A stretch of 64,000 nucleotides of DNA from Bacteroidota bacterium (lineage in GTDB: Bacteria > Bacteroidota > Ignavibacteria > UBA10030 > BY39), in NCBI GenBank assembly GCA_030682385.1, contig JAUXOG010000132.1, positions 1 through 64,000 on the forward strand, written 5' to 3'. The notes under the pieces are model-generated. The model searched no databases. It was given only the letters and a program-made list of their open reading frames with translations, and had not been told where the DNA came from. Position 1 is the first letter of the stretch; each line of letters starts with the position of its first letter. A program made the position numbers and the translations under genes. Positions 40,874 through 48,912 of the stretch are shown piece after piece.

Positions 40874-42178
40874 CTAAACATTTTTTGCCATTCTTTTCCA
40901 CAACCGCTTTGCAACTTTTTGTGCCTCCACCATCACAGCTTCCTCGTCGATACCAAGAACTTGTTTATTCCAGAGAATCCACTTACCGCCGACCATTACA
41001 CTCTCGACAATTGATGAGTTCATACCGAAAATAAAATGCCCGAGTAAATTTTCTTTAGATAGTGGTGTTGGAGATTTGTAATCGAGTATAACTAAATCGG
41101 CTTGATTGCCTTTTGAAATCACTCCAAACTTTTCTACAAAAATTTCTGATATAATCGTGTTTCCCGTTTGAAGGCTTTCAGCAATCCTTGTAAATCTCGT
41201 CTGATGAGATGATTCCTGATTTCTAAAAAATCCGATCTTCGCTTCTTCGAACATATCGGCAGGAAAGCCGTCTGTTCCGAGAGCTGTTCTTTCACCGAAC
41301 AAACTCAGCGGCGCATAACCAACTCGGTTATTCATATTCGACCTTGGATTATGTATCAGCCAGGTTTTTGCTTTTTTGATTTTTTTAATTTCATCCCGCG
41401 TAAGATGAACTCCGTGAGCATAAATTGATTTGCTATTTAATAATCCGTTATCTTTCAAGCGATCAACAAGACCTTTCTGATAATTTTCCAAACAGTCCGA
41501 AACATCTGCCTTATCTTCAGCAACGTGAATGTGAATTCCGTTATCATATTTTTGTACCAGCTCACCAAGTTTTTTAAGCGAATCTTCACTGAGTGTGAAC
41601 GATGCGTGAGCACCAACCATTCCTCTAAAAAAAGGATTTTTCTGATTAGCAATAATAAAACTTTCGTTTTCATCCAGTCCCTCATCCCGCTTCTGTATTC
41701 CGCCTCTGTCGGTGGTTTCATAACACAAGATTCCGCGTAAGCCAACTTCTTCCATAGCATTTTTAAGCGTACCTAATGAACCGGAAATATAATTCGGTGA
41801 TGCGTGATGGTCGATGAGTGTTGTAGTTCCGTACTTTATCGCTTCGATTGCTCCGACAAGTCCGCTGTAATAAACTGACTCCTCGTCCAATGCCTCATCG
41901 AGTTTCCACCAGATTTTTTGTAATATCTCAAGAAAATTTGAAGGCGGCTTCTTGGGGCCCGACATTCCTCGCGCAAGCGCAGAATAAAGATGAGTATGCG
42001 AATTCACAAGTCCGGGCATTATGAATTTACCGGAACAGTCGATGATTTCTTCGCCCGACTTTTGTTTTAACGATTTCCCCGTTTCAATAATTTTCTCATC
42101 TGATATTCTAACATCAAATTGTTTAAATTCAGAGGGAAATAAATTTAGTATAGTGCTGTTTTTTAATAAATAGTTCAT
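40874..42178 (-). CDS. second SsnA/guanine-deaminase-like amidohydrolase
   Basis: GLVNSHTHLYSALARGM; GTTTLIDHHASPNYISGSLG; ALGTDGFPADMFEEAK. Confidence 0.88.
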   Translation of the reverse strand: MNYLLKNSTILNLFPSEFKQFDVRISDEKIIETGKSLKQKSGEEIIDCSGKFIMPGLVNSHTHLYSALARGMSGPKKPPSNFLEILQKIWWKLDEALDEESVYYSGLVGAIEAIKYGTTTLIDHHASPNYISGSLGTLKNAMEEVGLRGILCYETTDRGGIQKRDEGLDENESFIIANQKNPFFRGMVGAHASFTLSEDSLKKLGELVQKYDNGIHIHVAEDKADVSDCLENYQKGLVDRLKDNGLLNSKSIYAHGVHLTRDEIKKIKKAKTWLIHNPRSNMNNRVGYAPLSLFGERTALGTDGFPADMFEEAKIGFFRNQESSHQTRFTRIAESLQTGNTIISEIFVEKFGVISKGNQADLVILDYKSPTPLSKENLLGHFIFGMNSSIVESVMVGGKWILWNKQVLGIDEEAVMVEAQKVAKRLWKRMAKNV

Positions 42179-42202
42179 TTAACCTCTTCCTCAGAGGAAC
42201 AT

Positions 42203-42352
42203 TCAAAAAAATAATTCGATTGCTTCTTTAAGATTATCTCGTGCCTCTTCAACTGTATATCCTTGACTTGCAATATCTAACTCAGGGCACAAAGAAACAT
42301 ACATATTTTCATCGTGTTCGATAATTGCTGTAAACTGATAATTGTTTTTCAT
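42203..42352 (-). pseudogene. HicB-like antitoxin, short or frameshifted (49 aa; not in ORF track)
   Basis: MKNNYQFTAIIEHDENMYVSLCPELDIASQGYTVEEARDNLKEAIELFF*; deleting one T in a T7 run restores ...FFECSSEEEVK* ending in an ATGA overlap with the next gene. Confidence 0.7.
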
Positions 42353-42423
42353 AGTAATCTCTAATTAGTTTGAACAAAATATATTAAATAAACTAACTAA
42401 TCTCAATTAAATAATTCTCCGAA

Positions 42424-43659
42424 TTAAAATTTCTCTTCAACCGATTTTAAATTCGGCTCAACATTAAGAACTTCACCAGTCGCTCGCTTAGCCGATTGTA
42501 TATCTTTCAAACCATTGCCTGTAATTACAACTAAAGCAGACTCGTTCGGTTTTACAATACCTTTTTGAAGAGCTTTGTGCAAACCGGCAGCGCCCGCAAC
42601 TCCAGCCGGTTCACCAAACACTCCGCCGAGCCGGGCTGTTAATCGCATTGCTTCCAAAATTTCTTCGTCGCTTACAGTAATCATTTCGCCTTGCGACAAT
42701 CGCACTTGCTGAATTGCTCTTCGCCAGTTACGCGGTGTTCCAACCGCGATGCTGTCGGCTATCGTGTTTGTATCCGATGGAATCAAATCCTTCCCTGAAT
42801 AAAAAGCATTATAAATTGGCTTTGCGCCTTCTGCCTGAACTCCAAGCAATTTTGGAACGCGGTCAATAAAACCGAGTTTTTTCATCTCCTGCAAACCTTT
42901 TCCGATTCCGCCGATTGTGCAGCCGTCGCCAACAGAAACTACTACCCAGTCGGGTAAATTATCTTTCATCTGTTCAGCGATCTCAAGTCCAGCGGTCTTT
43001 TTTCCTTCAACCAGATACGGATTGATACCGCTGCTGCGATTGTACCAGCCGAATTTTTCACACGCTTCACCGCACAGATCGAATGCTTGTTCATAAGTTC
43101 CATTAACCCGTAAAACTGTCGCACCAAAAATTAGCAATTGAGTGAGCTTCGGTTCAGGTGCACGCTTCGGGACGAATATATAACTCTTCAAGCCAACAGC
43201 CGCCGAAAGTCCCGCAAGCGATGATGCGGCATTGCCTGTTGAGGCGCAAGCGATTTCGTTAAAACCAAACTCGATTGCTTTCATCACACCAACTGAACTT
43301 GCCCTGTCCTTAAATGAGTTTGTTGGATTTCGACCATCATCTTTTAAAAATAATTTTGTGATACCAATGTGTTTAGCAAGACGTGGAACGTCGTAAACAG
43401 GAGTCCAGCCAACATGGAGATGAGGCAACGGAAGCTCGGGAGAAACGGGAAGAAGTTCGCGGTAGCGCCAGTGATCGAAGGATTTCGGATTTCGGATTTC
43501 AGATTTTGGATTTGATCTGATTGCATCGTAGTCATATTGCACATCGAGTATTCCTTGAATTCCGCAGTCGGTGCAAGTGAAGCGATTGTCGGCTGGATAT
43601 TCCCTACTGCATATAAGACATTTTAAACCGGTTACAAATTGAGGTTGAGGATATTTCAT
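42424..43659 (-). CDS. thrC: threonine synthase-like PLP enzyme with N-terminal zinc ribbon
   Basis: LKCLICSREYPADNRFTCTDCG; DDGRNPTNSFKDRASSVGV; ASTGNAASSLAGLSA; GDGCTIGGIGKG. Confidence 0.9.
   Translation of the reverse strand: MKYPQPQFVTGLKCLICSREYPADNRFTCTDCGIQGILDVQYDYDAIRSNPKSEIRNPKSFDHWRYRELLPVSPELPLPHLHVGWTPVYDVPRLAKHIGITKLFLKDDGRNPTNSFKDRASSVGVMKAIEFGFNEIACASTGNAASSLAGLSAAVGLKSYIFVPKRAPEPKLTQLLIFGATVLRVNGTYEQAFDLCGEACEKFGWYNRSSGINPYLVEGKKTAGLEIAEQMKDNLPDWVVVSVGDGCTIGGIGKGLQEMKKLGFIDRVPKLLGVQAEGAKPIYNAFYSGKDLIPSDTNTIADSIAVGTPRNWRRAIQQVRLSQGEMITVSDEEILEAMRLTARLGGVFGEPAGVAGAAGLHKALQKGIVKPNESALVVITGNGLKDIQSAKRATGEVLNVEPNLKSVEEKF
43480..43514. repeat. heptamer tandem repeat (5 units, 35 bp) inside thrC
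   Basis: GGATTTC GGATTTC GGATTTC AGATTTT GGATTTG; encodes SNPKSEIRNPKS. Confidence 0.8.
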
Positions 43660-43690
43660 ATAAATTTTATTTTTTGTTTTATTAGTGGCT

Positions 43691-43713
43691 AGGTCTTAAA
43701 GACCTTGAAGGTC
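43691..43713. repeat. REP-like palindrome at the 3' end of the RAYT gene
   Basis: AGGTCTTAAAGACCTTGAAGGTC; contains the transposase stop codon. Confidence 0.65.
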
Positions 43714-44340
43714 TATATCATCTTCAATATATTCCAAAATAATATTTTCATTCACCTTTTTCTCATGATACTCTTTAAAGTTATCCTTATTACTGAACCA
43801 TTTTAGCACAGTAACCTTTTCTAGATTAGTCGTTGCTTCTGAAAGTACTATGTTGTAAGACGAATATGGATACTTTCGGTAGTCATTAACGAACCCATGC
43901 TTTTCAGGATTATAATGAATATAATGAATTAGTGAAATAAAATAACTCGGAGAAGTAACTTCTTTTCGTCGAAACCGTTTCTCAAACAATGCACCAGTTC
44001 GCCCATATGCTTTGTTGATTGCTTTGGCATAGGCATTAAAAAGTTTAGAGAATTGGTTTGTAGGGTCCGGTATTTTCAGACCTAGACCTTCAAGGTTTTC
44101 AGAACCTTGAAGGTCTAAATCCTTGATAATTTCCCCCACCGTTTTGATTCTCACAAACAAATGAAAATGATTCCTCAGTAAACAGAATGCAAACGTATCA
44201 GCTACTGGGAGAATATATTTTTCATAAAGCAAAAGAAAATAATGGTAGTTTCGCTCTTCAATGAAAATATTCTCGCCGTTATTTCCACGATTATAGATGT
44301 GGAAAAACTTACCGGGTTCAAGTAATGGCAGGTCCTGCAT
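43696..44340 (-). mobile_element. Y1/IS200-like REP-associated tyrosine transposase (RAYT-like)
   Basis: GKFFHIYNRGNNGENIF; FCLLRNHFHLFVRIK (HUH); YAKAINKAYGRTGALFEKRFRRKEV; HYIHYNPEKHGFV; flanked by palindromes. Confidence 0.92.
44083..44117. repeat. REP palindrome inside the transposase coding sequence
   Basis: TAGACCTTCAAGGTT-TTCAG-AACCTTGAAGGTCTA, perfect 15-bp arms; encodes DLDLQGSENLEGLGL in frame. Confidence 0.85.
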
Positions 44341-44355
44341 CGTTCTACCTTTCCT

Positions 44356-44388
44356 AAACCTTCAAGGTCTTTGAAACCTTGAAGGTTT
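44356..44388. repeat. REP palindrome 5' of the transposase, overlapping the end of xdh-2
   Basis: AAACCTTCAAGGT-CTTTGAA-ACCTTGAAGGTTT, perfect 13-bp arms. Confidence 0.85.
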
Positions 44389-46686
44389 TAACTTTGGGAT
44401 CGCGAGAAGTATCACCTCATTCGTCGCGGGCAGAGAAAATTCCGGCTCAATCTCGTGATTTGCTACAGATGATATTGCATCTTTAATCGCAAGCCAAACA
44501 GAAAGCGAAAGCATAAACGGCGGCTCACCAACCGCTTTGCTTCTCCTGATTGTTCCGATAGGATTGGGAACGCCTTCCAACAACTGAACACGAAAATCCT
44601 TCGGTATATCCTGCACAGTCGGAATTTTGTAAGTATCCGGCGAGTGAGTCATCAAATTACCTTTAGCGTCCCATTTGATTTCTTCTGTTGTACACCAGCC
44701 AACACCTTGAATGAAACCCCCTTCAACCTGCCCGATATCAATTCCGGGATTTATGGAATCGCCAACATCTTGAACGATATCAGTTCTTAAAAGTGTGTGC
44801 TGTCCCGTTAGGACATCCACGAGAACTTCCGATACTCCCATTCCGAATGAATAATAGAAGAAAGGTTTGCCCTGCCCTTTGATTTTATCCCATCCGATAT
44901 CGGGAGTTTTATAAAAACCTGTCGAATTTAAACTGACCTGACGCAAATTCATTTGAAGCATCGCATCTGCGAACGAAATCCGACGATCGGGATGGTCGGA
45001 ATCGAAAATAAATCCATCCTTAAACAAGATGGAGTTTTGGAGTGAGGGATTGATGGAGTATTGAGCTGACCAAATGGTTGATAATTCTTTTGTGATGCGT
45101 TCTTTGATTGTGTCTATTGCATTTTTAACTGCCATACCGTTCATGTCGGAGCCGGAAGAAGCCGCAGTTGCCGATGTGTTCGGAACTTTTGATGTATTCG
45201 TTGCATTGACTTTTACTTTTTCAATACTCACACCAAACTCAGCCGCCGCTATTTGCTGTATTTTTGTGTTAAGTCCCTGCCCCATTTCCGTACCTCCGTG
45301 ATTTACGAGAATTGTACCATCAGTGTAAACATTTACAAGCGCACCGGCTTGATTGAGAAACGTAGTAGTGAAGGAAATTCCAAACTTCACCGGTGTAAGA
45401 GCCAATCCCTTTTTATAAAACTCATTCTTAGAATTAAACTCGTCAACTTCTTTCCTCCGCTTTTCGTACTCAGAAGATTCTATCAACTTGTCGTATATCA
45501 GATTAAGACGATTGTTTTCGACTTTTTGTCCGTAGTGGGTAACGTTGCGGGTTTCAGTTCCATAAAAATTCTTCAAACGAATTTCAGTCGGGTCTTTGTG
45601 TAAATATCTTGCGACACGGTCTATAACTGTTTCCATCGCAGCCATTCCTTGCGGTCCGCCAAAACCCCGAAACGCAGTATTGGATGGAAGATTCGTTTTC
45701 CAAACAAGGGCAGTTACCGACATATTCGGGATGTAGTAAGAATTATCGGCGTGAAGCATTGTTCGTTCCATAATCGCGAACGATAAATCAGTAGCTGCAC
45801 CGCCGTCGCTGTTGAATTCCAATTTTAACGCGTCAATATTTCCATCGTCATTAAAACCAACTTCATACTTCGTAAGATAACGATGCCGCTTACCGGTCAT
45901 TATCATATCGTCGTCACGGAACAATTTTATTTTTACCGGACGTTTCGTAGCGTTGCACAATAGCGCCGACCAGCACGCAACGTGATTGCCTTGAGTTTCT
46001 TTACCGCCAAATCCGCCGCCCATACGCCTGACTTCAACTACAACTTCGTTTCGATTGATACCGAGAACTTCGGCAACAAGTGTTTGAGTTTCAGAAGGAT
46101 GTTGAGTTGAGCTGAAAACGTTGATTTCGTTCCCTTCGCCAGGAATACTGAGACATGCCTGAGTTTCAAGATACCAGTGTTCCTGAGCACCCGTCCGGAG
46201 TTCGCCGAGAATAATATGCTTCGCTGATTTCAAAGCGGCTTCAGCATCTCCCCTTTCCATTTTACGTGGTGGCCCTAACAAATTATTTTTGGCAATTGCA
46301 GTTTCGATATCTAATATGGCATCGAGTGGTTCGTATTCAACGCTAATTAACTTTTCTGCTTCACGACACTGGTCTTCTGTTTCTGCCGCTATCAAAAACA
46401 TTGCTTGTCCGACAAAAGTTATTTCGTTTTCAGCAAGCACTGGCTCGTCCTTTATAACCGGTCCCATTTGGTTATGCCCGGGAATATCTTTATGGCATAA
46501 CACAGCATGCACGCCCTTTACTTTTTTCGCATCACTTAAGTCAAAAGATATGATTCGAGCATGTGCATGAGGCGAGTAAATTACTCGCCCTACAAGAAGT
46601 TGTTCGTTGACAAGTATGTCATCTATGTAAACAGCTTCACCTGTAACGTGCGCTATGCCGCTTTCGTGTGGAATCATTTTTTCCAT
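44362..46686 (-). CDS. xdhB: xanthine dehydrogenase 2, molybdopterin-binding large subunit
   Basis: RRMGGGFGGKETQGNHVA; NTAFRGFGGPQGMAAMETVID; RSKAVGEPPFML. Confidence 0.94.
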   Translation of the reverse strand: MEKMIPHESGIAHVTGEAVYIDDILVNEQLLVGRVIYSPHAHARIISFDLSDAKKVKGVHAVLCHKDIPGHNQMGPVIKDEPVLAENEITFVGQAMFLIAAETEDQCREAEKLISVEYEPLDAILDIETAIAKNNLLGPPRKMERGDAEAALKSAKHIILGELRTGAQEHWYLETQACLSIPGEGNEINVFSSTQHPSETQTLVAEVLGINRNEVVVEVRRMGGGFGGKETQGNHVACWSALLCNATKRPVKIKLFRDDDMIMTGKRHRYLTKYEVGFNDDGNIDALKLEFNSDGGAATDLSFAIMERTMLHADNSYYIPNMSVTALVWKTNLPSNTAFRGFGGPQGMAAMETVIDRVARYLHKDPTEIRLKNFYGTETRNVTHYGQKVENNRLNLIYDKLIESSEYEKRRKEVDEFNSKNEFYKKGLALTPVKFGISFTTTFLNQAGALVNVYTDGTILVNHGGTEMGQGLNTKIQQIAAAEFGVSIEKVKVNATNTSKVPNTSATAASSGSDMNGMAVKNAIDTIKERITKELSTIWSAQYSINPSLQNSILFKDGFIFDSDHPDRRISFADAMLQMNLRQVSLNSTGFYKTPDIGWDKIKGQGKPFFYYSFGMGVSEVLVDVLTGQHTLLRTDIVQDVGDSINPGIDIGQVEGGFIQGVGWCTTEEIKWDAKGNLMTHSPDTYKIPTVQDIPKDFRVQLLEGVPNPIGTIRRSKAVGEPPFMLSLSVWLAIKDAISSVANHEIEPEFSLPATNEVILLAIPKLKPSRFQRP

Positions 46687-46719
46687 TAAGCTTCTACGAC
46701 TTTTTGTTGTATCATGATA

Positions 46720-47142
46720 TTAACTTTTTAATTTAGTTTTTAAAAGATTTACAAACTTCATTTGTTCAAAATGTTTATCACAAGAAAACGCCCTTTTGAT
46801 ATGACGATTCTGCATAACAACAAACGAAGTACAATCAACAAAAGAAAATTCTTTGTCAGAGTATTTTTTGAACAAAGACCAAGCTTTCGCCTCAATATCT
46901 GTATCAATATAAACAATCTCGATATTCTTTGAAGAAAAAAGCATTTTTCCAAATGATACAGCATTCTTATGGTGTGTATCAAATAATAAGCGTGTTAAAG
47001 TCTCTGCGATTACATAATTCGTTGTTACAAACTTGAATGGGTACAGTGAAGATAGAATTTTACCGGCTTGAGCGTGAAAACCATCATCTTCATTACCAAG
47101 CGACACAAAACCACTCGTATCTGCAAAGATTTCTTCGATCAT
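46720..47142 (-). CDS. PIN-domain (VapC-like) toxin
   Basis: IFADTSGFVSL; YVIAETLTRLL; FSFVDCTSFVVM; SCDKHFEQM acidic PIN residues. Confidence 0.88.
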   Translation of the reverse strand: MIEEIFADTSGFVSLGNEDDGFHAQAGKILSSLYPFKFVTTNYVIAETLTRLLFDTHHKNAVSFGKMLFSSKNIEIVYIDTDIEAKAWSLFKKYSDKEFSFVDCTSFVVMQNRHIKRAFSCDKHFEQMKFVNLLKTKLKS

Positions 47143-47366
47143 CCCTTCTTTCCATATAAGGATTTATTATGGTTTTGAGAAGCATTTTTTACACCTTTCC
47201 CGGAACCTTTCATTGGTTTCCATCGAAACAGAGAATCGGTTTCTCGCAAGGCAAACCATTCGAGAATTTCTCGCACGTAATCATCAAGTTGTTTCGCATT
47301 CCTTTTCGCTGCTAGTTTAAGTATACGTGCAGAATTATTATTTATTTTAATAGTTAATTGTTCCAT
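47139..47366 (-). CDS. putative antitoxin partner of the PIN toxin
   Basis: 75 aa, MEQLTIKINNNSARILKLAAKRNAKQLDDYVREILEWFAL; stop overlaps toxin start. Confidence 0.65.
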   Translation of the reverse strand: MEQLTIKINNNSARILKLAAKRNAKQLDDYVREILEWFALRETDSLFRWKPMKGSGKGVKNASQNHNKSLYGKKG

Positions 47367-47378
47367 AAAATCTACCTT

Positions 47379-48896
47379 CTATTTAGTGTTTGTTTCCTGC
47401 CAAAATTTTATCAACAAATTTCTTGCTGCTGCCATTCTGAACTCCGCACTTCCACGCACATCCGATATCGGTGTAAAATCTTTATCAATCATTTGCATAG
47501 CTTCTTCAACGGTCTCTCTTTCCCAGAGTTTTCCGATGAGAAAATTTTCAGTTATGCTTGCGCGTTTCGTCGTTACTGCCATTCCACCATAAGCAAGTAT
47601 TATTGACTTTACAACTCCTTTATCTAAATCCAAACTGAACCCGGCGCTTAATGTGGAAATATCTAAATCCTTCCGCTTGGAAACTTTGTACGATTTTACA
47701 ATCACACCATTGGGCTGCTTCGGTAATATAATAGAGGCGATCAATTCATCCGGTTTGCGGAGAGTTTTCCGGTAACCGGTAAAATAATCATTCAATGATA
47801 CTTCGCGTTTACCGTTTACACTCTGTAGTTCAACTTTTGAACCATAAGCCATCAGTACTGGAAGTGCATCTCCAATCGGTGAGGCAGTTCCAAGATTTCC
47901 GCCAAGCGTTGCCACATTACGAATCTGATTTGAAGCAAAAACATTCAACATCTGATGCAATGCCGGGAAATTTTTCTCAACACTTTTCCTTACTTCATTC
48001 ATAACCACACCGGCACCAATAGCAAGTTCGGAATGTGTTTCGTTTACAATTTTCAAATCTGCGATTCCGGAAATATCGATGAGTTCTGTAAGAAGTTCGT
48101 GTCCCTTTGTAACTCTGAGTGCGACATCTGTGGCACCACCTAACACAATCGCGTCAGGATATTTTTGTTTTAATAATAACACCTCCTCCATAGTTGCCGG
48201 ACGGAAGTATTGTTGATTTTTGGTTTTAATTAGGATTGATTCACTCGGTATTGATTTTAGCATTTCAATAATTCGAGGTTCATCGGTGTTGAAATGATCA
48301 ACTCCGTTGTGTGTACAGGCATGCGATGCTGCATCGACAATGGGCCGGTAACCTGTGCAGCGACAAAGATTGCCTGTAATCGCATCATCAATTTGAGCAC
48401 GTGATGGATTTGGATGCTCTTTGTACAACTCGAACATTGCCATCACTATACCGGGTGTGCAAAAGCCGCATTGACTTCCGTATTCTTCTACCATCGACTG
48501 CTGAACTGGATGCAGTTTACCATCGGCTGATTTTAAGTTCTCAATAGTAATGAGTTGTTTTCCATGTAACATTGGGAGGAAAATCAAGCAGGAATCGACA
48601 GCTTTGTAACGGATGCGGTCATTTTCTACCCCGCCAGACCGATGTCGGGCTGGTTCGCCTAAAGCAACCGTGCAGGCGCCGCAATCGCCTTCGGCGCACC
48701 CTTCCTTCACGCCTTTATGGTTTGGAAATTTTCGAAGATAGTTCAAAACGGTTGTTGTGGGAGTCAATCCGTTTGCGGGGTTGAAATCAATATATGTTAT
48801 TTTACCGTCGAGTATAAAAGAGATTTTTGAATTCATAAGTTTTTTTGTAAATACTGTTACTGGTTTGAATATAATTAGAAACTTAAGAAAATTCAA
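47379..48896 (-). CDS. xdhA: xanthine dehydrogenase 2, small subunit (2Fe-2S + FAD domains fused)
   Basis: CAEGDCGACTVALGEP; CGFCTPGIVMAMFELY; NLCRCTGYRPIVDAA; GGATDVALRVT; IRNVATLGGNLGTASPIGDALPVL. Confidence 0.95.
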   Translation of the reverse strand: MNFLKFLIIFKPVTVFTKKLMNSKISFILDGKITYIDFNPANGLTPTTTVLNYLRKFPNHKGVKEGCAEGDCGACTVALGEPARHRSGGVENDRIRYKAVDSCLIFLPMLHGKQLITIENLKSADGKLHPVQQSMVEEYGSQCGFCTPGIVMAMFELYKEHPNPSRAQIDDAITGNLCRCTGYRPIVDAASHACTHNGVDHFNTDEPRIIEMLKSIPSESILIKTKNQQYFRPATMEEVLLLKQKYPDAIVLGGATDVALRVTKGHELLTELIDISGIADLKIVNETHSELAIGAGVVMNEVRKSVEKNFPALHQMLNVFASNQIRNVATLGGNLGTASPIGDALPVLMAYGSKVELQSVNGKREVSLNDYFTGYRKTLRKPDELIASIILPKQPNGVIVKSYKVSKRKDLDISTLSAGFSLDLDKGVVKSIILAYGGMAVTTKRASITENFLIGKLWERETVEEAMQMIDKDFTPISDVRGSAEFRMAAARNLLIKFWQETNTK

Positions 48897-48912
48897 TTGA
48901 ATCTAAATATAC

